A stretch of DNA of 64,000 nucleotides from Cyclaneusma minus. Taxonomy: Eukaryota; Ascomycota; Leotiomycetes; Marthamycetales; Marthamycetaceae. Under the pieces are notes generated by a model, which was given only the letters and a program-made list of their open reading frames with translations, did no database searches and was not told the DNA's origin. The stretch spans positions 1 to 64,000 of the forward strand of contig JAKZHN010000039.1 of assembly GCA_037179335.1 (NCBI GenBank), in the 5' to 3' direction. Positions 53,804 to 64,000 of this stretch are shown one piece after another (positions within the stretch are counted from its first letter, which is position 1; every line of letters begins with the position of its first letter). The position numbers and the translations under genes are program-made.

Positions 53804-56800
53804 ATTTATAAGCTTTTTTTATTAATTAATTTAAAAAATTCTAAATATTTTTAATTCTTGCAATTTCAAATACAATTTTTTATTTTATAATAACGGCGCA
53901 TTACGCAATTTTAATTTAAATCCCAATTTTAATATTTAACAATTTTACCATTTTTAATTTTATTAAAATTATTTGCGCAAATTTATTTTTATTAATACCA
54001 ATTCAGTTTTTATATTTAATTTAAAAATTTGAAATTTTAATTAATACTATAAATAGTAATATAAATTATATAGCAATTGCTATAGCTATTTTAATTCTTT
54101 TTCTTTTAAATTATTAAATAAATTAATAAAATATATTTGCCTATTATTAAATTAATTTAAAAATTCGCTAAAAAAACTATTATTTATATTATAAATAAAA
54201 TTGAATAATTTTAATATATTCCTATTATATTTAATAATTTTTTGCAATATATTAATAGCAAAATTAATAATAAAATGTTTAAATTAAAGCAATAAAATAA
54301 AAATACTGCTAATTTTTATTTATTTTTAAATTAAACCAATATTATTAATACTAAATTGCAAATTATAAATTATAAATTAAAAGAAATTAATAAGTATTTA
54401 AAAAACAAATTAAAATAATACCTATTTATACCTATATTTATTTTTTTACCCCGCGCTTTTATTGCAAAATTAAAAATCCCAAAAAGTTTTTCGAAAATAA
54501 AATCCAGCCGTCTAAGCGTTAAAAAGCATTTTTAAATTGGATTTTCAAAATCCAATATATTATAGCTATTAATAGAAATATTTTTAATTCGAAATATAAA
54601 ATAATTTAATATATTATTGGCCAGCTAAAAAAACGCTATAAAATTTAGTATAAAATTAAATTAAATTAAATTATTAATAATATCATTAATAATAATAAAA
54701 AATTAAAAACATTTAAATATAGTTTTTAATATTTAAAAAAAAAGCTTTATAATTTTAAATCAAATTAAAAACGCCTAATAATATTATTATATTTTAAAGC
54801 AAACTAATATAATTTTTGCTGCTTTTTAATTTAATTATAGCTATATAGCAAATTAGGCCTAATTTACCCCAAAGCTAAAAGTAGCCGGATTTTGCATTAA
54901 AATTTTAAATATTTTAATTAATAAAATTAAGCTTTTATATAAAATACCTAATACCGCTATTTATAATAAATAAATTAAATATTTTTAAAATATTAATAAA
55001 TATATATAAAATATATATATAAAAAAACGCCAATTTAGCATTAAAACCGCCAAGTATAATATTTTTAAATGCATTTTAAATAGATTTTAATAAATCGCTG
55101 CTATAATTGCAGCTTATAATTATAATTATAATTATAATAATTTAATAAAGTTATTTGCTTTTTTAAAAGCATTGTATAATATATTTAGAAATTAATAATA
55201 AAAACATTATAAATATTATAATTTATATTTTTATTATAAGCTTTTAAAGTATATAATTCGAAAAAAAACCTAATATTAAAAATAATTAAAAAGGCTATCA
55301 TAATAAATTCGGAAAATATAATAGCAAATTTAAAAATTATAGTAATAAAAATAAAAGCTATAATAATAATTGGGAAAAATATAAAAATGATGGCTATAAA
55401 AAATACCAAAATTATTTCTATATTATAAATGAAAAAAATTACCACCAAAATAATAAATTTAATTAAATTTCTTTTACCATTACCTATAATAACCAAAAAC
55501 CGGGAAATGAAATTTCTCCACCCTAAATCTCAATTAAAAAAACCTATAAATTAATTATAAATTAATATAATACCCTTATAGCTTTAATATTTAAAAAATT
55601 ATATTTTATTAAAATTATAATTTAATGAAAACTCCTAATTAGTATTAATTAAGTTTTTATTTTTTTTAAGCGTATAAACTTTTTTATAATTATTTTAATT
55701 AATAATCAATATTTTAAAATCAGTTTTATTAATTGAAACTTTACTAAAAAATACTATTTATTTTTATTATAATTTCCTAATCTAAGGCAATTAATATTAG
55801 CTAATAATAAGCTAGCTTTACCAATTATAAAAATCCTAATTGCAAAAATCGCTATTAATAATTATATTAAAAATAGGCATTTTTTCATAAAATTATTATT
55901 TTTGATTTTAATAATTTTTAAATTTTTATAGCTAAAATATTATAATTTTAATATTAATTAAATAAAACAAATAGTGTATTAAAAAATAAAAATTATATTG
56001 AAACATATTTTTTATATAAATATTGGCCAGTATTAATATATTTTTGTTATTTTAAAAATAGCATTTTTATTAAAAACCCCAATATTATTTTGAAACAATT
56101 GGAAAATAAAGCAATTTTTAAGCCAATATTGTTTATATGTTTTAAACTAGTACTTTTTATATTAAATAGGCCGAGTTTTAAGCAAATATTTTTTATACTT
56201 TTTAGGCCGGTATTTTCTATATTAAATAAACCAATTTTTAAATGGATATTTTCTATATTTTAGCAATTATAAAAAATAATAATAAAACATTAATATATTT
56301 AAAAATATGTTTTTTTAAAAATTAATCAAATTCTTATTTTAAAGCAAAATTTCTATATTATTAAAAGAAACCAAATTATTTAAAAAAACCTACATAATAT
56401 TTTAAAATTAAAAGAACCATATATATATAAAATAAAATTCTAAAAATTACCAAATTTTATATAAAAAAATATTTTTACCAGCCAAAAGTATATAAACAAA
56501 TTATATTCTTTGTTTTTACCAATATATAATAATTTTTTAGCCTTTTATTATTTTAAACGAAATATTTATAGCTTTCAAAATACAAATAAATTAAATAAAA
56601 TAACCGGAAAAAACATTGCTAAATTTATAAAAAAAAACCAATATAAGCAATAAAAAAATTTAAAACAAGCTTTTTAAATAGCTTTAAAATATACTAAATA
56701 TTTTCCTTTTTAAAAAAACCAATAAATTATTTCCCAAATAATTTTCAAATTTTCAAATTAAACTATTGCCTAAAATAAACCCATTTTATTATAAAAACCG

Positions 56801-56947
56801 GCTTGTTTTATCAAAAACACTAAAAAATAATAAAAAATAATTTAATAAGCAGCCTTTTTATAAATTTATTTAAAAAGTAAAATCCAAATATATAGCATTG
56901 CTAATATTAGCAATTAAATTAAAAAAAATACATTAAAATTATAAAAG

Positions 56948-57080
56948 CCTAAATAATATTATTATTAAAAATTGCTATTTCCTATCCCTAATTAAAAAAA
57001 CCCTAAATATTATATACAAAGCCAAGATTTATATTAAACTCAATATTATTGCTGCATTTAATAAGCTAAAAATAGCTGAA
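56948..57080 (+). pseudogene. Reverse transcriptase remnant of gypsy element 2
   Basis: A readable block LNNIIIKNCYFLSLIKKTLN followed by a KLNIIAAFNKLKIAE-like stretch matches the central RT region of gypsy pol. The rest of RT on both sides is too decayed to delimit. Confidence 0.8.
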
Positions 57081-57689
57081 ATAGCTGAAATAAATAATAA
57101 TATTTATTATTTAGTTTAATTCTTTTAAATTATTAATTATACTATTTAGATTTTATAATATCCCGGCCTTTTTTTAGCATTATATTAATAATTTTTAATT
57201 TTTTTAAACAATTTAAAAAAATATAGGGAATATATTTAGAAAATAGTCTATTGCTTTAAAAATATAGGCTTTTAAATTAATATTTTTAAATTTAAAATTA
57301 AAATTATCTATATTAAATTTTTAAATTTTTAAATTATATTAAATAATATAAAAATAAATCTAAATAACATTTTTGCTATTTTAATTTAAAGATCACTTAT
57401 TTATATTAAAAATCTTTAAAAGTTTATAAAATTTAGCAATTTTTATTAAAAATTTATTAATTTCTTTTAAAATAGCCAAAATATTAAATAATTTAATTAA
57501 AAAAAATATATAAAGAAAAAATTAGCGAAATACCTTTAATAAATTCAAACAAGCATTTATTTTTGCCCTAATTCTGGCTTTCCTTAATTATAGCAAATAT
57601 ATAATTCTAAAAACAAATATTTTAAATTATGCTTTAGAAAAAAACCTCTTTTAATATAAAACTAATAATATCCTATATTTTATAGCTTA

Positions 57690-57960
57690 CTTTTTAAAAC
57701 TCCATAACCCTATTAAATACAATTATAAAATTTATAATAAAAAACTTTTAATTATAATTAAATATTTAGAAAAATAAAAAACAAGAAATAAAAAACTGTT
57801 AAAAAAAACCTAAAATTTAAATTAATTATAATAACCTAAAATATTTTACAATAATAAAGCAATTAAATTAAAAATAAATCCGCTGGTTTAAATTTCTTTT
57901 TGGCTTTAATTTTAAAATCATTTACAAATTAAAATCCTAAACAATTAAATTAAATATATT
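57690..57960 (+). pseudogene. RNase H remnant of gypsy element 2
   Basis: Fragments YKIYNKKLLIIIKYLEK and PKIFYNNKAIKLKINPLV correspond to the RNase H part of gypsy pol, downstream of RT in the expected order. Confidence 0.75.
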
Positions 57961-58329
57961 AAGCAAATTTTTAAAAAACCAATTCCAATATACTGGAAAT
58001 AAAAAGCTGCAATATAAGATAAAAATATTATTATTAAAATTAAAATTTTTACCTAAAGCCTTGTATAATTTAATAATGGAAAAAATTCATTTTGCCCTAA
58101 TACTAATCCCAAACTTTAAAAGGAATTTGGAAACACCTATTAAAAGAATTATTAAATAAGCTTATAAAATATTAAATATTGCAATATTTGCATTGGCAGC
58201 TTTAAAAAATAAGAATTTTAAGATTTAGCCAAAAGAATATATTTAACTTTTAAAAAATAAATATTTAACTTTTTTTTTTAAAAAAAAAGGCTTAAAAATA
58301 CAAACTCTATAATAAAATTAAAGCATTTA

Positions 58330-58740
58330 AATTATTACCCCCAAAATATTGGCAATCCCTATTAATATTATTTCAAGCTTAATTAAATATATTTAGAAAT
58401 TATATTACCTCTTTATTTAAATATAAAAAGCATGGCCAAATATATTAATATATAATAATAATAATTTGCAAATTAATTAAAATAAAAACTTTTATTTTTG
58501 TAAAAGGCTTAAAAGCTAAAACACTAGCAAAAGTCTTTTTTCAAAAAGTTTATTGCATTTATAATATCCCTAATAATATTATTTTAAATAAAAAACCCGA
58601 TATATTTTTTAATTTTAAAAATACCCATTTAAATAATTTAAAATTAATTTAAAGCCATTATTATTATTTTACCCCAAAATTAATAATTAAATAAAACAAT
58701 TAAATACCTATTTAAAATAATATTTTTAAAGCTTTATATT
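58330..58740 (+). pseudogene. Integrase core remnant of gypsy element 2
   Basis: Fragments LPPKYWQSLLILFQA, FVKGLKAKTLAKVFFQKVY and IPNNIILNKKPDIFFNF follow the gypsy integrase core. The residues expected as catalytic aspartates read as asparagine or are lost, again by G-to-A change. Confidence 0.8.
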
Positions 58741-59811
58741 ATTTGTATAAAATAATTAAATAAATTAATTGCCTTTAGCAAAATTTACTTTAAATAATTA
58801 AATTTCTAAAACCATAAATATTATATTATTTTTTATAAACTATAAATACCATTTTTAAATAAAAATAAAGCCTTTTTACCCTTGCCCTTTAAATATATTA
58901 GCTATTTAAAAGCAAAGTTTTTATAAAGGAAATTATATAATAAATTATATAAAAAAATATATTCAATTAAAGGCTTTAGCGTAATAATTTATTAATAAAT
59001 ATAAAAAGAAATGCAAATTAGTATTATTTAAAAGCTTTAGTATTTAAAAAAAGCTAGGTAATATATATTAATACCAAAAACAAAAAATAAAAGTATTTTA
59101 TATATACAAAAAAGTAAGCCGGGCTTTAATTAATAAATAAAGTTTATTAAAAGGCATATAAATTAAAGCTTTTAAAAAGCATAATTTTTTTTCGGTATTT
59201 TATATTTTTTTAAGCTAAAACCAAAATTAAAAAGCCTATTTAAATAAAATAAAATTAATAAAATAAAAAATAAAAATATTAGGGACCAAATATTTTTTAA
59301 AAAAAATCTAGAAAATAATAAAAGATAAAAATTTAATAGTATTTTAAATATTTATAATTAGAATTTAAAATTAGATTGGGAATTTATATATTAGATTAAA
59401 TAAAAAAACCATTGGCTAAATTAGCAATTGAAAACGGATTTGCATAAATATAAAAAACACTTATAAAAATAGCATTAGCAATACCTAAATAAACCTGGCC
59501 TATTGGGTTTTTTAATTAAATAAACTTTATAATATAATAAAATTATAATATAATTATTCCCAATATAGCCAAATAGTATAATATAGCTAATTGGTATAAT
59601 ATAATTAACCGCTATAATATAAGCTTTTTTAAAAAATAAGGAAAATTATAAAAGAAATTCTTGGCATTTGGAGTTATAATAAGGGAAAAAGAAATTACAT
59701 GGTTTTTATAAATGGAAATATAAATATTTTATAATTAAATTACAAATATTTAAAAATAAAGGATAATTTTTAGCGCCATTTAAAATAAATAGCAATTTAA
59801 ATTAGGGATAT

Positions 59812-60001
59812 TATTACATTATTAATTTAGCTTTAATGCCTTAGGCATGCATATACCCGGTATATAACCTCCAGCACCCCTTAGCGCCGCAGATTTTTAA
59901 AGGAACTTTTATAATCCCACCCGGCTAGAAAGCTTTCCTTTTCAGCTTACAATATTAGTCTACCTTAACCCCTGCCTCGACCCCTGCCCCGCGCCGTAAC
60001 A
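59812..60001 (+). repeat. 3' LTR of gypsy element 2
   Basis: 190 bp, starting TATTACATTA and ending GCGCCGTAACA. AATAT follows at once. Confidence 0.92.
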
Positions 60002-60006
60002 AATAT

Positions 60007-63000
60007 CCATTACACCTAGCGCCTTTTATTCTCCCCCAAACCCTTATCCTTTAATCCCAATAGCTTTTTAAATCTGGCAAATTAAATTCTTTATAATATC
60101 TTGGTAAACCCATTCGCAATTATATTTTAAATATTAATATAAATTATTTATTGCTTGCAATTATTTTCCAGTTTTCTAACAAAATAATAAATAATATTAA
60201 TATATTTAAATTTTTTATAAAGCTGGAAATTCTTAATAAAAATTATAGCGCTTTGGTTATTTTGTTTTATATTTATATAATGGAAATTAATTTTTACCAG
60301 CTTGCTATATCCAATATTTTTTAGTACTTAGGTAATTTATTATTTTTGCTTGGTATTTGCGGCAGCTGCTATATATTTAATTTTATAAATAAATATAAAA
60401 ATGCTTTTTTGCTTTTGATTTAATTATAATACTAAGCTAAGCCTCTTAAAATCATAGCTATAAAATTACTAATGCTTTTTTTATTAAAAATCAATTTATA
60501 AAAGGCATTATAATAAATTCTCAGCTTGTTTTATTTTTTATTTTTCCTAGCCTATATTTAATTTTCTAATTTACTATAATTTTAAAATAATATAGCAATT
60601 AAATTAGGCCTAAATTATACCGCTTATAAAAATCAATTATAAATTAGGCTAGCCTTTTTATTATATAGCAAATATTAGATTTTATTAGAATTATAAAATA
60701 TATTAGCTTTTTTAATTTTTTTAATATAAACCTATTTTTATTTTTATTTTATTATTTTTAGCAAAATCTATTATATTGCTGCTATTTATAAAAATAAAAT
60801 ACAGCCTTTTTTTATTAATTAAAAGTCCAAGTTTTATATAAAACTTATTAATATATTATTTGTAATTAATTTATAGGGTTTTTAATAATTTATCCCTTAT
60901 AATTTGCATGCCCAATTGTTTTTTAATTTTCCCCAAATTCTTGGCAATAAATTTAAAAAACAGCTTAATAAAAAGCTTATTCAAATCCGCATTAAATTTG
61001 GCAGCAATTATAATATTATTAATATAAATTAAAACAATTATACCTATTCTTTTATTTATAAATAAATAGAAATTATTAAAGCTTTATTTAAAATCCAGCT
61101 TAATAACTTTAAATTTAATTAAATAATTCCAATTTCTAGCGCCTTATTTTAAATTGTATAAGCTTTTATTTAATTAAAGAATATAGCCGAATTTAATAAT
61201 TACCCCGTTTAAAAGGGCCAAATATATAATGTTTTTAAATTCGGCCCTAATAAAAATATTCTTAATATTAAAATAGCGGTATTTTATATTTTGCCAAAAT
61301 ATAATAATTAGAAAAATCCTAAATATATTTATATAAACCATTATTAAAAATATATTTAAAAAAATCTTTTTATAAATTTAAATAAAGCCACGGGCTATTA
61401 TGCGGGTTTTATATTTATTTAAACCGCTATTTAAATTTAGCTTAATAATAAATATCCATTTAATAGAAATTAACTTAAAAACTGCTTATATAGCTATTAT
61501 AATTTAAATATTATTAATTATTAAATTATTAAATTATATTATAATAATTCTTTTTAATAATTTTTATATAAATAATTATTTACAGCCTTCTTATAAAATT
61601 TGAAGATTAAAATACCCAGGATTTTATTAGCAAAGAAAGCAAATTTATATAAATTATTCTTATTTTTGGCTATAATTGCTATAAAAGCTTCCAGAAATCG
61701 ACTTTTGCATAAAATTTTAATTTTAATAATATTGCGTTTTAAATATTTTTATCCGCCAATTATTTTTATAAAAAGCTTTTTCAAAGCTTTAAATAATATC
61801 TATTTATAAATAATAAATATAACCAAAAGCGCTTTATTAATATTTATAGCATTTATATTTATAGTGTTTATATTTATAATATTTATATTTTCTAATTTAA
61901 AAGCATTTATTATATTAATAATATTTTCTAATATTTTTATAAAAGGGATTTTAAAAAATAATTGGTTTGACTAAAATTTTAAATTATTAAATTCGAAATA
62001 AAATATTGCATTTATCCATTTATTTTAATTAATGGCCGAGATTACCATCTTTAATTTAACGGCCTTAATTAATTTACTTTTAAATATTTTTTAATTGGAA
62101 AAAGGCTTTTGGGCCTTTTGTTTTACTAAAATTAATTTACCAATATAATAGCAATTAAGAAATTTATTTGGAGTATTTTAAAAATTATAAAAATTATTTT
62201 TTAATTTTAATTTTATAATTTCGCCAAGGGTTTTTTTATTTTATTTAATAATAAATTTTACAGCTATATATTTTAAATCCGGATAATATAATTTATATTG
62301 CTTAATAATATTTAAATTATATTTTATAATTTGTTTTTTATAGGAAAAAGCTTATTTTTGCGGCCCTTTTTAAAAAAGAGCTTTTTATTAATATAGAATT
62401 AAACCTTATAGCCCCAAATTTTAATATTTTCCTATTTAAAAAGCTTTTTAATTTAAATTTTCTTTAAATTAATTATTTTGCTATTAATTTCCAAATTAAT
62501 GTTATTTTTATTTTTATAATAAGCTTTAATTATAGCAATTTTAAATTAAAATTTAATTAAAAGCTTGGTATTATATAATATAGTTTAAATATTTGCTTTT
62601 GCAATTTAAATTGTCTTTTTAGCTGGTCTATTTTACTAAAACAAATAAACAATAATTTTCCCAAGCTTTATATTATTAATTTAAGCCTAATAAATAATTG
62701 TTTTTACCAATTTTCCTGCTTTATTATTTTTTTTTAATTTCCAATTTTTTTTGCACCAAATAATTAAAACGAAATATATTTTAATTTTTAATTTTATAGC
62801 AAAAGCCTAAACTTTTCTTATTTGGTTATTAATTCCTTTTAATAATTAAATATTTTTATAAATATTAAAAGAAAATTTACTAGCTATATTAAAATATACC
62901 AATTTAAAAAATTCTATTTTATAATTTATAAAACTTTTAAAAATATGGTTTTGCATTTTGCCAATATTGCAATTTTTATAATAATAAAAAATATTAATTT

Positions 63001-63200
63001 TTCTTTTTTTTGTAACAAATAATAATAAAATTCAATTTATTAATTTTGGCTAAGCCTAAATAAGCCTATTTATAATAAAATAAAATAAAATATTATTTAA
63101 CGGCTTTTCGCTATTATTGTTTTTAATCTGCCTTTTTAATTGCTTTAGCCTTAAATTCTTTAACCATTTTGGTTTTAATTTTGGCTTTAAATTAAATAGC
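60007..63200 (-). mobile_element. Ty1/copia pol remains, RIP-inactivated
   Basis: On the minus strand, broken frames show copia pol in order. A post-integrase stretch lies around 62450-62200 (IKQYKLYYPDLKYIAVKF). The RT region at about 61250-60900 includes NKSLYNLK, GARNWNYLIK, then VIIVLIYINNIIIAAKF, whose INN replaces the YVDD catalytic box. Next comes KLFFKFIAKNLGKIKKQLGM. A polypurine tract GGGTTTGGGGGAG lies at 60031-60043, but the expected LTR does not follow in place. Gypsy element 2 begins about 30 bp further on. The right limit is not defined. Confidence 0.75.
61838..61890. repeat. 15-18 bp tandem repeat in copia remains
   Basis: Three to four imperfect copies of a unit like ATTTATATTTATAGC follow one another. 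It is simple-sequence expansion. Confidence 0.7.
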
Positions 63201-63540
63201 TTTTATTATACTAAAAGTCAACGCCTTTTAAATTATAATTGGCAATATATTTTAGGCTAAAATAGCCAATATATTTTATATTATAGCAATTAATATATTT
63301 AATATATTATACTAAGGCATTTCTAAAAAGAATCAATGTTTTTTTTAATTCAAAAAAAGATTATTTAAAGCGCTTTTAATATTTTTAATTTTAATAAAAA
63401 AAGCAATGTTAATAGAAACTAATTATTTAAATATTAACGCCAATTTAATTGCTATAATTATAAATTTTATAATATATAAATTTTATTATATAAATATTAT
63501 AAACATAAAATCTTAAATATAGCTTTTAAAATATTATCAC

Positions 63541-64000
63541 ACGGGGCCGAGGAGGGCGCCTTGCGGGCACCCTATAAAGCACGTGCGCTAAAGGTGCGTA
63601 AAAAAAAGCGTTGCTTATTAAGAAAGCTAAGCAAGGCTTTTAGTATATAATATTTAGGCGCTGCCATTTTTATTTTAAAAAAATAGCGGCTATTTTTTAT
63701 AGCTAAAAAAGATATATAACATATTTTATTTATTAATTTATTCTTAACCATTATAATAAAATAGCCGCTTTTATTTTGAAAGGCAATAATTTAGCAAAAT
63801 AATAACCATTTAATTTATTAGCCGCAAATTTAGCAATAATCCTATTTATAAAACTTTTATTAAAAGCCCTAAAAACCAATTTTGCCCAATTTTAAAAAAG
63901 CTTAATACTAGCAGCAATATTGGCAAAATCTATAAGCTAAATTAAAAAGCCGCATTTAATAAAAACAATAATATATTTATTAATAATACTAATAAATATA
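63541..64000 (-). repeat. Right arm of long inverted repeat (partner at 690-1141)
   Basis: Reverse complement of 690-1141 over its full length, running off the window end. The GC-rich inner terminus (ACGGGGCCGAGGAGGGCGCC) and the hairpin at 63608-63637 are both present. Similarity to the left arm ends sharply at 63541. Confidence 0.85.

Larger units (their letters stand above)
53614..60001 (+). mobile_element. Full-length Ty3/gypsy LTR retrotransposon, RIP-inactivated
   Basis: A 6.4-kb element of a different family. Both LTRs are exactly 190 bp and colinear without gaps. Their ends form the inverted pair TGTTACGG/CCGTAACA once transitions are allowed for. The 5-bp target duplication AATAT (53609-53613 and 60002-60006) is perfect. 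A polypurine tract (AATTAGGGATAT) precedes the 3' LTR. The internal order is gag region, reverse transcriptase, RNase H, integrase, all in broken frames. Confidence 0.93.
47100..64000. other. AT-rich, RIP-decayed retrotransposon block
   Basis: About 17 kb of extremely AT-rich DNA. All frames are broken by stops and the remaining protein similarity is readable only as fragments. Paired LTR copies differ almost only by transitions, often CA to TA or TG to TA, as in RIP. Short GC-rich islands survive only at LTRs and at the terminal inverted-repeat arm. No host gene is seen. Confidence 0.9.

Noticed and set aside
55185..55496. 103-aa Ile/Phe-rich minus-strand frame in the AT-rich block
   Set aside because: It lies inside gypsy element 2 opposite its gag region. 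The hydrophobic run reflects AT-rich codons, not a membrane protein.
61600..61809. 69-aa plus-strand frame in the copia remains
   Set aside because: It is opposite to the direction of the copia pol fragments and has only AT-driven composition.

Overview
The window reads as nuclear DNA of a filamentous ascomycete. The genes carry short introns (about 60-140 nt, GT..AG). There are two Zn2Cys6 regulators, a fungal bifunctional thiamine enzyme and a GH10 xylanase. Retrotransposons are decayed almost wholly by C:G to T:A transitions, the mark of repeat-induced point mutation (RIP). The sharp contrast between a roughly 50% GC gene island and very AT-rich blocks is typical of repeat-rich Dothideomycetes. 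The class is an inference; nothing here fixes the genus.

Layout. (1) Positions 1-2100 are AT-rich repeat DNA. They start with a 9-bp satellite and include one arm of an inverted repeat. A tRNA-Val gene (2494-2566) sits just inside the border. (2) Positions 2500-47100 are the gene island, with 11 protein genes I can support: an internally repeated coiled-coil protein (-), a Ser/Pro-rich protein (+), a Zn2Cys6 factor (-, three exons), a basic disordered protein with one C2H2 finger (+), a membrane-anchored histidine acid phosphatase (-, four exons), a secreted-end/transmembrane sensor-like protein (-), a second Zn2Cys6 factor (-, two exons), a SAM-PH scaffold (+), THI6 (-, two exons), an aldo-keto reductase (+, four exons) and a GH10 xylanase (-). 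A twelfth, lineage-specific-looking basic protein (+, two exons) lies last before the border. Several stretches of 2-6 kb show no convincing gene, the largest being 27.1-33.1 kb. (3) Positions 47100-64000 are a retrotransposon graveyard. Two full-length Ty3/gypsy elements (47759-53583 and 53614-60001), each with paired LTRs and a 5-bp target duplication, lie head to tail about 25 bp apart. They appear inserted near the 3' end of a minus-strand Ty1/copia element whose pol remains lie at 60.0-63.2 kb and whose probable LTR lies at 47.55-47.72 kb. The last 460 bp are an inverted copy of positions about 690-1141.

The genes do not form an obvious pathway or metabolite cluster. They look like ordinary core and accessory genes: regulation, phosphate scavenging, thiamine synthesis, carbonyl reduction, xylan attack and polarity scaffolding. 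The most notable points are the nested retroelement stack with RIP-edited catalytic residues, the 62-kb inverted-repeat frame, a strong telomere-motif hairpin upstream of THI6, a tandemly duplicated leader with a candidate mini-intron in each unit, and a possible coding-start anomaly in the SAM-PH gene. I found no CRISPR array, no operon-like system and no clearly new biological system.
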